Below are positions 37,062-44,558 of a stretch of DNA of 64,000 nucleotides, in pieces. The notes below the pieces were generated by a model, which saw only the letters and a program-made list of their open reading frames with translations, ran no database searches and was not told where the DNA came from. Position numbers and translations under genes: made by a program. Position 1 is the stretch's first letter, and every line of letters starts with the position of its first letter. The stretch is from an uncultured Prevotella sp. (GTDB taxonomy: Bacteria; Bacteroidota; Bacteroidia; Bacteroidales; Bacteroidaceae), in contig CAJODL010000004.1 in NCBI GenBank assembly GCA_905233165.1, positions 271,436 through 335,435 on the forward strand, given 5' to 3'.

Positions 37062-37088
37062 CAGCATGAAATCTAAATAAATATAGGA

Positions 37089-37352
37089 ATGGATACTAAT
37101 ATTATTACTCCTAATTCACCTATCAGTGCAAGATATTGGTCTGAACTTAAGGGCTTGAGCAATGATGTCAAATTAGAACTCATCTCATTGCTCAGCAGTT
37201 CTATGGTTTCTCCGAGTACTGAAAAACACAAGTCGCGCAAAGGATGGGCTAGCCGTTTTTGTGGTACATGGAAGGACAATCGTTCTGCAGAAGAGATAAT
37301 CAAAGAGATACGTGATGCACGCACAACCAACACAATAGATATCAAGTTATGA
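37089..37352 (+). CDS. Probable antitoxin of a VapBC-type pair
   Basis: 87 residues. The function is assigned mainly from position: it overlaps a PIN-domain toxin gene by 4 nt (ATGA) and precedes it, the standard antitoxin-toxin order. The first ~50 residues are helical (WSELKGLSNDVKLELISLLS). The C-terminal half (KGWASRFCGTWKDNRSAEEI) looks like the flexible toxin-binding tail. No clear ribbon-helix-helix or AbrB motif could be pointed out, so the DNA-binding type is open. Confidence 0.75.
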   Translation: MDTNIITPNSPISARYWSELKGLSNDVKLELISLLSSSMVSPSTEKHKSRKGWASRFCGTWKDNRSAEEIIKEIRDARTTNTIDIKL

Positions 37353-37750
37353 AGGGCTATTTGCTTGATACCAGCATCTGTATTTTTCTTCTCAGAGGAA
37401 ATCGGGCAATAGAGGAAAAGCTTAATTCTGTAGATACAGATAACTGCTACATTACTGATGTAGTTGTGGCCGAGCTACTGTTTGGAGCCTATTACAGTAA
37501 TATGGTGGAAGAAAATCTTAGGCAGGTTAAGGAGTTTATAGGTGAAATGAATGTGATACCTTTTGAAGAAGGTATTACAGCATATGCTCAGGAAAAGGCC
37601 AGATTATGGAAGACAGGAAATAAGATTGAGGATTTTGATCTCCTTATAGGTAGTGTTGCAAAGACAAAGGGTTTAACAATGGTGACAGATAATGTTCAGC
37701 ATTTCAGTCACATAGAAGGTCTGCAAATCGAAAACTGGATACAAAGATAA
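37349..37750 (+). CDS. vapC: VapC-family PIN-domain toxin ribonuclease
   Basis: 133 residues. The PIN-domain acidic residues are in place: LLDTSICIFLLRG (first Asp), VVVAELLFGAYYS (Glu), IEDFDLLIGSVAKTKG (Asp) and VTDNVQHFSHIEGL (Asp). VapC toxins cleave tRNA or rRNA when not held by VapB. The gene overlaps its antitoxin by 4 nt. The pair lies directly behind repeat module B. Confidence 0.92.
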   Translation: MKGYLLDTSICIFLLRGNRAIEEKLNSVDTDNCYITDVVVAELLFGAYYSNMVEENLRQVKEFIGEMNVIPFEEGITAYAQEKARLWKTGNKIEDFDLLIGSVAKTKGLTMVTDNVQHFSHIEGLQIENWIQR

Positions 37751-37879
37751 AACATAAAGAACAACTCAAAAGCAAATGCTTATGATATAATTGAAATAAA
37801 CTAAAGACATATAGGATTTGAACATCCACTTTTGATTCTTGCTTTGGATAATTGGGGAATTAGACAAAAATTACCAAGA

Positions 37880-37990
37880 ACTTAAGTAGATAGTTCACGC
37901 CAAACGGCGTGGGCATTTACTCGTTTAAGGTAATAGGCTATCCCCAATGCCTCCAAAGCGTAGACGAAGTAAATTGTCCACGTTTTTTTG
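37880..37990 (+). other. Possible structured leader upstream of the LRR lipoprotein
   Basis: CACGCC (37896-37901) pairs with GGCGTG (37906-37911) around an AAAC loop. A compositionally distinct, GC-richer stretch follows and ends in a T-rich run at 37981-37989. No ORF longer than about 30 codons covers it. It may be a leader RNA or a relic; nothing firmer can be said. Confidence 0.3.
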
Positions 37991-38013
37991 TGTATATTTA
38001 ACTTTAAACAATA

Positions 38014-39243
38014 ATGATTATGAAAAAAACGATTAGAATTGTTGGACTTATGCTGGTAACAGTAATAAGTTCAGGTTTATTAGCATGTGGTGGAGATGAT
38101 GATGTTTTAACCCCTCCAAAACAACAAGAAAAGCAAGAGGAGCAAACAGAAACTCCTGCTTCGTACCAAGAAATGGTTGCAACCCCTCTCACTTTAGAGG
38201 CTCTTGCAAATGGTACAATCACATTCTCTAACAATGCTGCAGGTCCGGTTACATATAGGATTGATGGAGGTGGTTCACAGACCATAGCATCATACACAGA
38301 TGTTGATATCAATGTTACAACAGGACAGAAGGTCACCTTCTATGGTAATAATGCTACATATGCTACAGAACTCTCCATTGGTAGATATAGTAATATCAAT
38401 TGTAATATGGATTTCTATGTCTATGGAAACATTATGAGTTTAGTAAAAAGTACGGACTTTGCTAATGCAACTGTACTGACTGCTAGCCACACATTTGCAG
38501 GCCTCTTCGAGTTTAATCAGAGGTTAAAGAATTCTCCATCTAAAGCACTTGTTTTACCTGCTACTACACTGACAAAACACTGCTATGAATCTATGTTCTC
38601 TTGTTGTTCGAGTTTAGTATCCGCTCCAGCTCTTCCTGCTATAACACTCTCAGAATGTTGCTATAGATCTATGTTTTCTCTTTGCTATAATCTTACAGAA
38701 GCGCCAGAACTTCCTGCTACAAAACTGGCAAATGACTGCTATGGTTGTATGTTCTCTAATTGTACAAGTTTAAGCACCGCTCCTGCGCTTCCTGCAACAG
38801 ATTTGGCAGATGACTGCTATCAGGGTATGTTCCAAAGTTGTACAGGACTAACCACAGCTCCTGCACTTCCTGCAACAAAGATGTTAGATCGTTGTTATTC
38901 TAGTATGTTTTATAGATGCACAGCTCTTAAGGCTGCACCCTCACTTCCCGCTACAACATTGGCATACAGATGCTATGGTTCTATGTTTGATGGTTGTACG
39001 GAACTAACTGAAGCTCCTTCGCTTCCTGCCAAAACATTAGCAGATTGGTGCTATTATGAGATGTTCAAGGGCTGTACAAAACTTAGTAAAATTAGATGTA
39101 TGGCAACAAGTTTTGCGAATAAAAGTACAACGGATTGGGTACAAGGTGTTAGGATTAGTGGTAAATTTACAAAAGCAACAGGTATAAATTGGCCAAGCGG
39201 TTCTAACGGCATCCCAAGCGGATGGACAGTTGAGAGTAACTAA
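38014..39243 (+). CDS. Leucine-rich-repeat surface lipoprotein (BspA-like)
   Basis: 409 residues from ATG 38014 (ATG 38020 is equally good). The lipobox LLACGGDDD indicates an outer-membrane lipoprotein with an acidic export-type signal. Residues 35-170 form a beta-rich spacer. From about 185 to 375 run seven to eight repeats of roughly 23 residues of the form LPATxLAxxCYxxMFxxCTxLxxAP, the Bacteroidota LRR type seen in surface adhesins. Each repeat has two cysteines. The end (GIPSGWTVESN) is short with no sorting domain. A role in surface binding is inferred. Confidence 0.88.
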   Translation: MIMKKTIRIVGLMLVTVISSGLLACGGDDDVLTPPKQQEKQEEQTETPASYQEMVATPLTLEALANGTITFSNNAAGPVTYRIDGGGSQTIASYTDVDINVTTGQKVTFYGNNATYATELSIGRYSNINCNMDFYVYGNIMSLVKSTDFANATVLTASHTFAGLFEFNQRLKNSPSKALVLPATTLTKHCYESMFSCCSSLVSAPALPAITLSECCYRSMFSLCYNLTEAPELPATKLANDCYGCMFSNCTSLSTAPALPATDLADDCYQGMFQSCTGLTTAPALPATKMLDRCYSSMFYRCTALKAAPSLPATTLAYRCYGSMFDGCTELTEAPSLPAKTLADWCYYEMFKGCTKLSKIRCMATSFANKSTTDWVQGVRISGKFTKATGINWPSGSNGIPSGWTVESN

Positions 39244-39290
39244 TTTTTCAACAGATTTATGTTTAACCTTATAAAAATTTTAAAACTATT

Positions 39291-39842
39291 ATGAGATTAC
39301 TTTTAATTATTTTTACAATCGTTTCAGCACTAACAGTAAGTGCTCAAAAAGTTAAAGAAGCAGACTTTGTTGGTAACGTAAGAGCTTTTATGCCTGACAG
39401 TAGTATTGTCAATTTGGATAAGACGAATGTGCAGATAAAGACCAAGGCTACAGGTTCCAAAATATGGTGGGGAATTGGCAGTTCTAAGGCTTTTGTTGAA
39501 GTGCCAGGTAGTGAAGCTAAGACTCGATTCAAATCTGATAGCGGCTATCAATTTGTTGTAAAAGTTGCAGATAACAACATAGACCCTTCTTCTGTAGTTA
39601 TGATATTCAACATGGAAGTAAAGGGAAAAAACAGAAGAGCTCAAATGGGCAAAGTAAATAATTTCATGGGTAACTCTGTACAGGGCTTTGAACAAATTAA
39701 CTATGAAGGAAAGAAATTTGGTAAATCTTCATACATTATTGATCCTGGAACACTTTCTGCTGGCAATTATGGCGTTGTTGTTTTAAATCCAGATAAACCT
39801 AACGATACAAACCTTATTGTATATTCATTTACCGTAAAATAG
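39291..39842 (+). CDS. Small secreted protein, unknown
   Basis: 183 residues with signal peptide MRLLLIIFTIVSALTVSAQ. The mature protein is beta-rich (EADFVGNVRAFMPDSSIVNL, then TKATGSKIWWGIGSSKAFVE) and ends SYIIDPGTLSAGNYGVVVL, then YSFTVK. The pattern is reminiscent of small immunoglobulin-like or jelly-roll secreted proteins but no family is recognised. It lies 47 bp after the LRR lipoprotein and is followed by a clear terminator, so the two are probably one operon. Confidence 0.75.
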   Translation: MRLLLIIFTIVSALTVSAQKVKEADFVGNVRAFMPDSSIVNLDKTNVQIKTKATGSKIWWGIGSSKAFVEVPGSEAKTRFKSDSGYQFVVKVADNNIDPSSVVMIFNMEVKGKNRRAQMGKVNNFMGNSVQGFEQINYEGKKFGKSSYIIDPGTLSAGNYGVVVLNPDKPNDTNLIVYSFTVK

Positions 39843-39886
39843 TATAACTAACATTCTCAGGTAAAATTCATGGGATTATTCCATCT

Positions 39887-39920
39887 AGCCCACTCTTTAG
39901 AGTGGGCTTTTTCTTTTCTT
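39887..39920 (+). terminator. Rho-independent terminator after the LRR operon
   Basis: A GC-containing 9-10 bp stem (AGCCCACTCT with AGAGTGGGCT, 39887-39908) followed by TTTTCTTTTCTT. Confidence 0.88.
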
Positions 39921-40426
39921 CGGCGGACAAAATTTTAGTCAAAGGTCAAAAGTCGAAAGAATTCAATGTTCAATTTTCAATGCTCAATCAAAATAAATTA
40001 GGGTGGGTGTCATCGCTGTCATCTGTCATCGTTTGATTTCGGGGCTTATATTTTTCCTTAGGATTCTTATGAAATAAGGCTTTTTTTTGTTCCCTCCCGA
40101 GGGAATTTTTTTTCTTCCCGATGAAAATAATTTTTCACTTCGGAGCAGATTTTGTGCGCTCACTACCTAACTGGCATCGATGACGATGACAACGATGACA
40201 GGGGGGTAATTTATTTTTGTAAGGGTAGGGCTTTTTGCAGAGACACTTTATTATATATAATTTAAATTATATATAAAGTGAACTAAATTTCTCAAAATAA
40301 ATAGGGGTGGTTGTCATCTGTCAACTGTCATCACTATAGACAAAAAAAGTTTAAATTTCAATTCTCGATTCTCAATTCTCGATTATTTTTACTACTTTTG
40401 CAGCCAGCTAAATCTCGAAAAATAGG
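39921..40426. other. Gene-free region C
   Basis: 506 bp without a gene. Its start repeats a 20-bp string found in region D (39917-39936 equals 56074-56093: TCTTCGGCGGACAAAATTTT). It then has TTCAATG repeats, module C (40008-40334), and a TACTTTTG -7 box at 40393-40400 ahead of the TIGR04076-type gene. Confidence 0.75.
40008..40334. repeat. Repeat-palindrome module C
   Basis: Three direct units with core TGTCATC at 40008-40031 and three inverted units (CGATGACGATGACAACGATG, then ACA) at 40178-40200. A 26-bp perfect AT palindrome lies at 40251-40276, then direct units again at 40312-40334. The TGTCAT core is shared with modules A2 and D. Confidence 0.82.
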
Positions 40427-40726
40427 ATGAATAAGGTTAGAATAACAGCGGTTCGGCAGACGGTTTATCATGATTTGATGGAGAAGTATGAGAATCCAAT
40501 CGAGCATGCTTGTGACATAAAGGAGGGGCAGCAATGGATTTCTGTTGATGCTCAGTGTCCTGAGGGTATGTGCCCTTCTGCATGGGCTTCGATGAAGGAA
40601 TTTGTGGAGGCGTTGGCAAAAGGAGAGGGGAACTTCTTTGATGGTTGGATGAAGAATCCAATGAGTGCCATGATAAGCTGTAATGACGGCTTCCGACCTT
40701 TCAGTTTCTATATTGAAGTGGTATAA
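40427..40726 (+). CDS. TIGR04076-family small protein
   Basis: 99 residues. The arrangement VRITAVRQTVYHDLMEKYEN, CDIKEGQQW, CPEGMCPSAWASM, FDGWMKNPMSAMISCNDGF and RPFSFYIEV matches the TIGR04076 family of short conserved proteins of unknown function (fairly conserved Cys and Trp positions). It is preceded by a TACTTTTG box and module C. Its stop lies 11 bp from the end of the convergent 5'-nucleotidase reading frame. Confidence 0.8.
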   Translation: MNKVRITAVRQTVYHDLMEKYENPIEHACDIKEGQQWISVDAQCPEGMCPSAWASMKEFVEALAKGEGNFFDGWMKNPMSAMISCNDGFRPFSFYIEVV

Positions 40727-40739
40727 TAATTATTAACTA

Positions 40740-42323
40740 TCAATTGTCAACTATCGTAATTCTTCCTTGTGCATTTTTATAGGCAGACACATCGCCACCA
40801 AGGGTGTCTTTGATGTAGTCGGACAAAGCATTGTATGTTATAGTGTTTGTCATCTCTATGAGTTTTGCACCTTTGAGTGTGTCATAGAAGCCTCCTGAGT
40901 TGTAGTAGTCGCTAATACCAATGGTGTATTTCTTATCGGCTTGGAGGTCTTAATATTGTGATGTTTCCCGATTAAGAACCTGTACGTCGGTGATGCTATG
41001 ATTGTTTGCATGAAGAGTGAATTTCAGACCTGCCACTTGTGGAAAAGAGCCATCCTCTTGTGGGTAGTTGTTGGTACATGTTTTTAGCATGTTGAGAATA
41101 GTATTTCCTGTTACTTCAATCTTACATGTCAAATTATAAAATGGTATTGTACTGATAGCATCACCAAGTGTTATATCTCCTGCCGGAATATTGTTGCGAA
41201 CACCTCCGCCATTTATCAATCCGATGTCTGCATTGCAACATTCACGAAAGGCGTCTGCACAGAGGTCTCCGAGGTTTGTCTCACCCTTACGCACAAGTCT
41301 GTTGCCCTGGCTGTCATTGATAGTAAGTTCGAAGTCGCTGTTTCCAATTATTACGTTTGTAGTAGATTCCATCAGATGCTTGATACTGTCTGCTGTTGCT
41401 GTAACCTGATGATTGATGTATGTGATGTCATCGGTTAGGATGAGTGAGGTGGAAAGATTTCCATCTTTTGTAATGACCAGTTTTCCGATATATGCAAACT
41501 CGGTACCTGTCTGGGTTACAGGAATTTCTTTCCCATCAAGGTTTGGTACCATATCATGTGGAATAGCTGAATGGGTATGACCATCGAGCACAACATCTAT
41601 ACCCCTTGTCTGGTTAACTAATGTATGGGAGTCGATGCCTCTATCAGAAACTTCCTCACCAAGATGTGAGAGCAATACTACATAGTCAGCACCAGCACTT
41701 CGAACATAGTCAACAGACTGCTGCACCAGTGATACAACATCGTTTGGGCGAAGATCATAAAGTTGGTTGCCATCTTTATCGTAGAAAGCATAATACTCAT
41801 CATACATACTGGATGGTGTATCTACTCCTACGTATCCGATGCGTTTCTGACCATAAGTTTTTATGGTACAGGCAGGGTAGAAGGGTCGTTCAGCTCCTGC
41901 CTCAAAGAAATTAGCACAGATGATGGGAGCTTTTATTTGAGGCAATAACTCTATCATACGAGGCCCTTTGAAGTCAAATTCGTGGTTTCCAAGTGTAATG
42001 GCATCATACCCGACATTACGCATGATGTCAACTATATACTGACCTGTAGAGATAGTTCCCGCCAGAGAGCCATTAAGAAAGTCTCCGCTTGAGGTAATGC
42101 CAACGTATGCAGTATCGCTGGCAGCAATGGCATCGCGCAGTCCTGCTAACTTTGCATAGCCATCGATATCGCAATGTACATCATTTTCATAAAGAATCAC
42201 GATGGTCTTATTGGGCTTAAAAGAAATACCGTTATTCTCTGCAGAACAACAACTGGTAAGGCACACTCCAAATAAAAGAGACGCTACCCCTCTATTTATT
42301 ATTTTTATTGTTCTTGATGCCAT
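40740..42323 (-). pseudogene. 5'-nucleotidase / 2',3'-cyclic phosphodiesterase lipoprotein with one in-frame nonsense codon
   Basis: The intact reading frame would give 527 codons from ATG 42323 to TGA at 40740-40742. A TAA at 40950-40952 interrupts it after 457 residues, and the same frame continues in the correct sequence (KKYTIGISDYYNSGGFYDTL). The lipobox is LTSCCS. Metallophosphatase motifs ENDVHC, GDFLNGS, GNHEFD, LLSHLG and DGHTHS are intact, as is most of the C-terminal nucleotide-binding domain. Missing are 66-70 residues at the end of that domain, including the substrate-stacking region. It may be a recent pseudogene, or the stop could be a sequencing error. Confidence 0.85.
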
Positions 42324-42436
42324 TTTTTAAGGTAAAAACACAAATTTGCGAGCAAAGGTAATGTTTTTTGATAAAAGAAAAAAATAATTGATAAAAATAT
42401 TGTATATTTGCGGCGAAAATAGACATTGACAGGTAC

Positions 42437-43150
42437 ATGAATTCATTAGAAGACTATTTTAAGAATATATATAATGATAGTGGCGAGATGGGGTATATCC
42501 ACTCTTGTCCAGAACTGATGGAATGTATTCAGCAGGTGGGCTTCCTGCCTCTGTTGGATAGTGGCATACAGGGGTATGCAGCTGAGGGTATGATGGCAGA
42601 GGAGTGTCGTTTTACGCAGTTTGATGATGGCTCGTGGGAATGGCCGCTGTGGCAATGGAAGGGTTCTGTGGTGCGTGAGGGAAACTGCGTTTATGGTAAG
42701 TTTTTTGCTGGCAAGGCGGGCTTCGTCAGTCGAGAGTGGTGGCCCGACCTCTACAACTGGCGACGTAGTAAGAACCCTGTTCCAAAGGAGGGTGGCATAG
42801 AGGATACTATCCTGACCATTTTACGTGATAATGGCAGTATGATAACACGTGAATTGCGTGCTGCCTGCAACTTTACAGGCAAGAATATGCGTTCGAAGTT
42901 TGATGGCTATGTCAGCCGTCTGCAGATGGGTACTTATATCATTACAGAGGACTTTGTCTATCCTGTGGATAAACATGGAAGAGAATATGGCTTTGGTTGG
43001 GCATTACTCACCACCCCAGAAGAATTGTTAGGCCATGAAGCTTGCCTCTGTAACAGATCCCCAGAAGAATCATATCAACGCATGTATAACCACTTGTTGC
43101 AGCTGTTACCCAATTCCACAGAGAAACAGATAAAAAAGTTAATAGGTTAG
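42437..43150 (+). CDS. Uncharacterised protein, possibly winged-helix (AlkZ-related)
   Basis: 237 residues, cytosolic. The N-terminal half has an aromatic-rich stretch (FDDGSWEWPLWQWKGSVV, YGKFFAGKAGFVSREWW). The C-terminal half looks like a winged helix (DTILTILRDNGSMITRELRA, NMRSKFDGYVSRLQMG, YGFGWALLTTPEELLG). This pattern recalls proteins labelled AlkZ-related, but I cannot confirm it. A TATATTTG box lies at 42403-42410. Confidence 0.65.
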   Translation: MNSLEDYFKNIYNDSGEMGYIHSCPELMECIQQVGFLPLLDSGIQGYAAEGMMAEECRFTQFDDGSWEWPLWQWKGSVVREGNCVYGKFFAGKAGFVSREWWPDLYNWRRSKNPVPKEGGIEDTILTILRDNGSMITRELRAACNFTGKNMRSKFDGYVSRLQMGTYIITEDFVYPVDKHGREYGFGWALLTTPEELLGHEACLCNRSPEESYQRMYNHLLQLLPNSTEKQIKKLIG

Positions 43151-43282
43151 TAGCTTAGAGTAATGGTTAACGATTAAAGATTTGGAACTATATAAAAATT
43201 AAAGATTAAACATTAAATTACGGGCTTATAGCCCTCAGAACATAAAGATTAAGAAGATTATTTGAAAAAAAATGCAAAAAAA

Positions 43283-43314
43283 TTTGTTAGTGTGAAATAT
43301 TATTTGTACCTTTG
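43283..43314 (+). promoter_or_regulatory. Promoter of the tRNA pair
   Basis: TTTG at 43283-43286 and TACCTTTG at 43307-43314, spacer 20 bp, about 50 bp before tRNA-Ser. A near-consensus match. Confidence 0.8.
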
Positions 43315-43365
43315 CACTCGCTTTTGAAAAACAAGGTGTCGGTTTGACAACCTATTCCAAGCTGA

Positions 43366-43452
43366 GGAAGGTTGGGTGAGTGGCTGAAACCACCAGTTTG
43401 CTAAACTGACGTGCGGGTTACCGTACCGGGGGTTCGAATCCCCCACCTTCCG
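43366..43452 (+). tRNA. tRNA-Ser (anticodon GCU)
   Basis: Acceptor GGAAGGT (43366-43372) pairs with ACCTTCC (43445-43451), with discriminator G. There is a long variable arm typical of tRNA-Ser and a T-loop GGTTCGAATCC. The loop TTGCTAA places anticodon GCU at 43400-43402, reading AGC/AGU. CCA is not encoded. Confidence 0.95.
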
Positions 43453-43481
43453 CGCCTGTTTTTTATAAAGCACGCGAAGAC

Positions 43482-43557
43482 GGTGGGTTCATCTAGTGGC
43501 CTAGGATACCGGCCTCTCACGCCGGGTACACGGGTTCGACTCCCGTACCCACTACCA
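43482..43557 (+). tRNA. tRNA-Glu (anticodon CUC)
   Basis: Acceptor GGTGGGT (43482-43488) pairs with ACCCACT (one G-U). The anticodon stem CCGGC/GCCGG encloses the loop CCTCTCAC region, with anticodon CUC at 43516-43518. The T-loop is GGTTCGACTCC. The 3' CCA is encoded (43555-43557). Confidence 0.95.
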
Positions 43558-43558
43558 C

Positions 43559-43597
43559 AACGGTGTTCGACCACAACGGTTGAGCACCGTTTTTTTA
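43559..43597 (+). terminator. Terminator of the tRNA operon
   Basis: AACGGTG (43559-43565) pairs with CACCGTT (43585-43591) followed by a T run. It ends a few bases before the ATG of the glucosaminidase gene at 43601. Confidence 0.85.
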
Positions 43598-43600
43598 TTT

Positions 43601-44509
43601 ATGAAGAGATTATTATTATATTTCGCACTTCTGCTTTGTACCATTACTTCTATGGCACAAAGGAGAAACAGCGCCTACGAAGACTATATAAATAGGTATA
43701 AGGACATCGCCATAGAGCAGATGATGAAACATCACATTCCTGCTTCTATCACGTTGGCACAGGGACTTCTTGAGAGTGGCGCAGGAAAGAGCCTGCTGAC
43801 GGTTTCGTCAAACAACCACTTTGGTATCAAGTGTCATAACGGATGGACAGGAAGGCGCTTCTATAAGGATGATGATATAAAGGACGACTGCTTCAGGGTC
43901 TATGACAATGCCAGAGAGAGCTTTGAAGACCATAGTAAGTTCCTGCTGCGTCCAAGATACCAGTCACTTTTCAGCCTAAAGACAACAGACTATAAAGGAT
44001 GGGCGAGAGGCTTGAAAGCCTGTGGATATGCCACAAATCCCCAGTATGCTGATAAACTGATAGGCCTCATAGAGCTGTATGGGCTTTATGAGTATGACTA
44101 TGCAAAGACATATGACAGATTCATTGCCACACATTCTGGCGCCAATACTTCTGGGCATTATGCAAGCCATCGCATATACTATCGCAACAAAAACTACTAC
44201 CTCATAGCAAATGGCGGAGAGACATTCAAGACGCTTGCACAAGAGGTAGGCGTAAGCTATCGCAAGTTGGCAAAATACAATGAGCGAGACAAGAAAGATG
44301 TCTTGAGCAAGGGCGATATTATATATATGGAGAAGAAACGCTCTAAGGCTGAGAAGATGTATAAGAACCAGCCTCATGTAGTGAGAGCAAACGAAAGTCT
44401 GTATGACATAGCACAGCTTTATGGCATTCGCCTGAAGTATATATATAAGAAGAATGGACTTCCGCTTGACTATGTTCCAAGACCTGGAGATAGGTTGAGG
44501 GTATATTAG
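43601..44509 (+). CDS. Secreted glucosaminidase with two LysM domains
   Basis: 302 residues from ATG 43601. An upstream in-frame TTG at 43580 lies inside the terminator and is rejected. Signal peptide MKRLLLYFALLLCTITSMAQ. The GH73-type catalytic domain (ITLAQGLLESGAGKSLL, SNNHFGIKCHNGWTG, ARGLKACGYATNPQYADKLI) extends to about residue 175. Two LysM modules follow (GGETFKTLAQEVGVSYRKLA and NESLYDIAQLYGIRLKYI). It cleaves peptidoglycan between GlcNAc and MurNAc, probably in daughter-cell separation or wall turnover. Confidence 0.93.
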   Translation: MKRLLLYFALLLCTITSMAQRRNSAYEDYINRYKDIAIEQMMKHHIPASITLAQGLLESGAGKSLLTVSSNNHFGIKCHNGWTGRRFYKDDDIKDDCFRVYDNARESFEDHSKFLLRPRYQSLFSLKTTDYKGWARGLKACGYATNPQYADKLIGLIELYGLYEYDYAKTYDRFIATHSGANTSGHYASHRIYYRNKNYYLIANGGETFKTLAQEVGVSYRKLAKYNERDKKDVLSKGDIIYMEKKRSKAEKMYKNQPHVVRANESLYDIAQLYGIRLKYIYKKNGLPLDYVPRPGDRLRVY

Positions 44510-44520
44510 AGTTAAGAGTG

Positions 44521-44552
44521 AGAAAACGAAAACGATAACGAAAACGAAAACA
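44521..44552. repeat. CGAAAA hexamer repeat before valS
   Basis: GAAAACGAAAACGATAACGA followed by AAACGAAAAC lies directly before the valS ATG. The same hexamer type recurs inside valS at 45860-45891 and at 34553-34583. Confidence 0.8.
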
Positions 44553-44558
44553 AGATAA

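Larger units (their letters stand above)
36144..37088. other. Gene-free region B (nested inverted repeats with 11-bp iterons)
   Basis: 945 bp between divergent genes with no supported ORF. It contains GAATGAAA-type repeats at 36190-36235 and the nested repeat element at 36266-36776. Small TAACAACTAATAACTAAC-like repeats lie near 36806-36840. A 55-bp stretch at 36923-36977 resembles the right end of regions A and D. The vapBC promoter follows. Confidence 0.8.

Noticed and set aside
43580..43600. TTG start for the glucosaminidase
   Set aside because: It lies in the tRNA terminator and would disturb the signal peptide.
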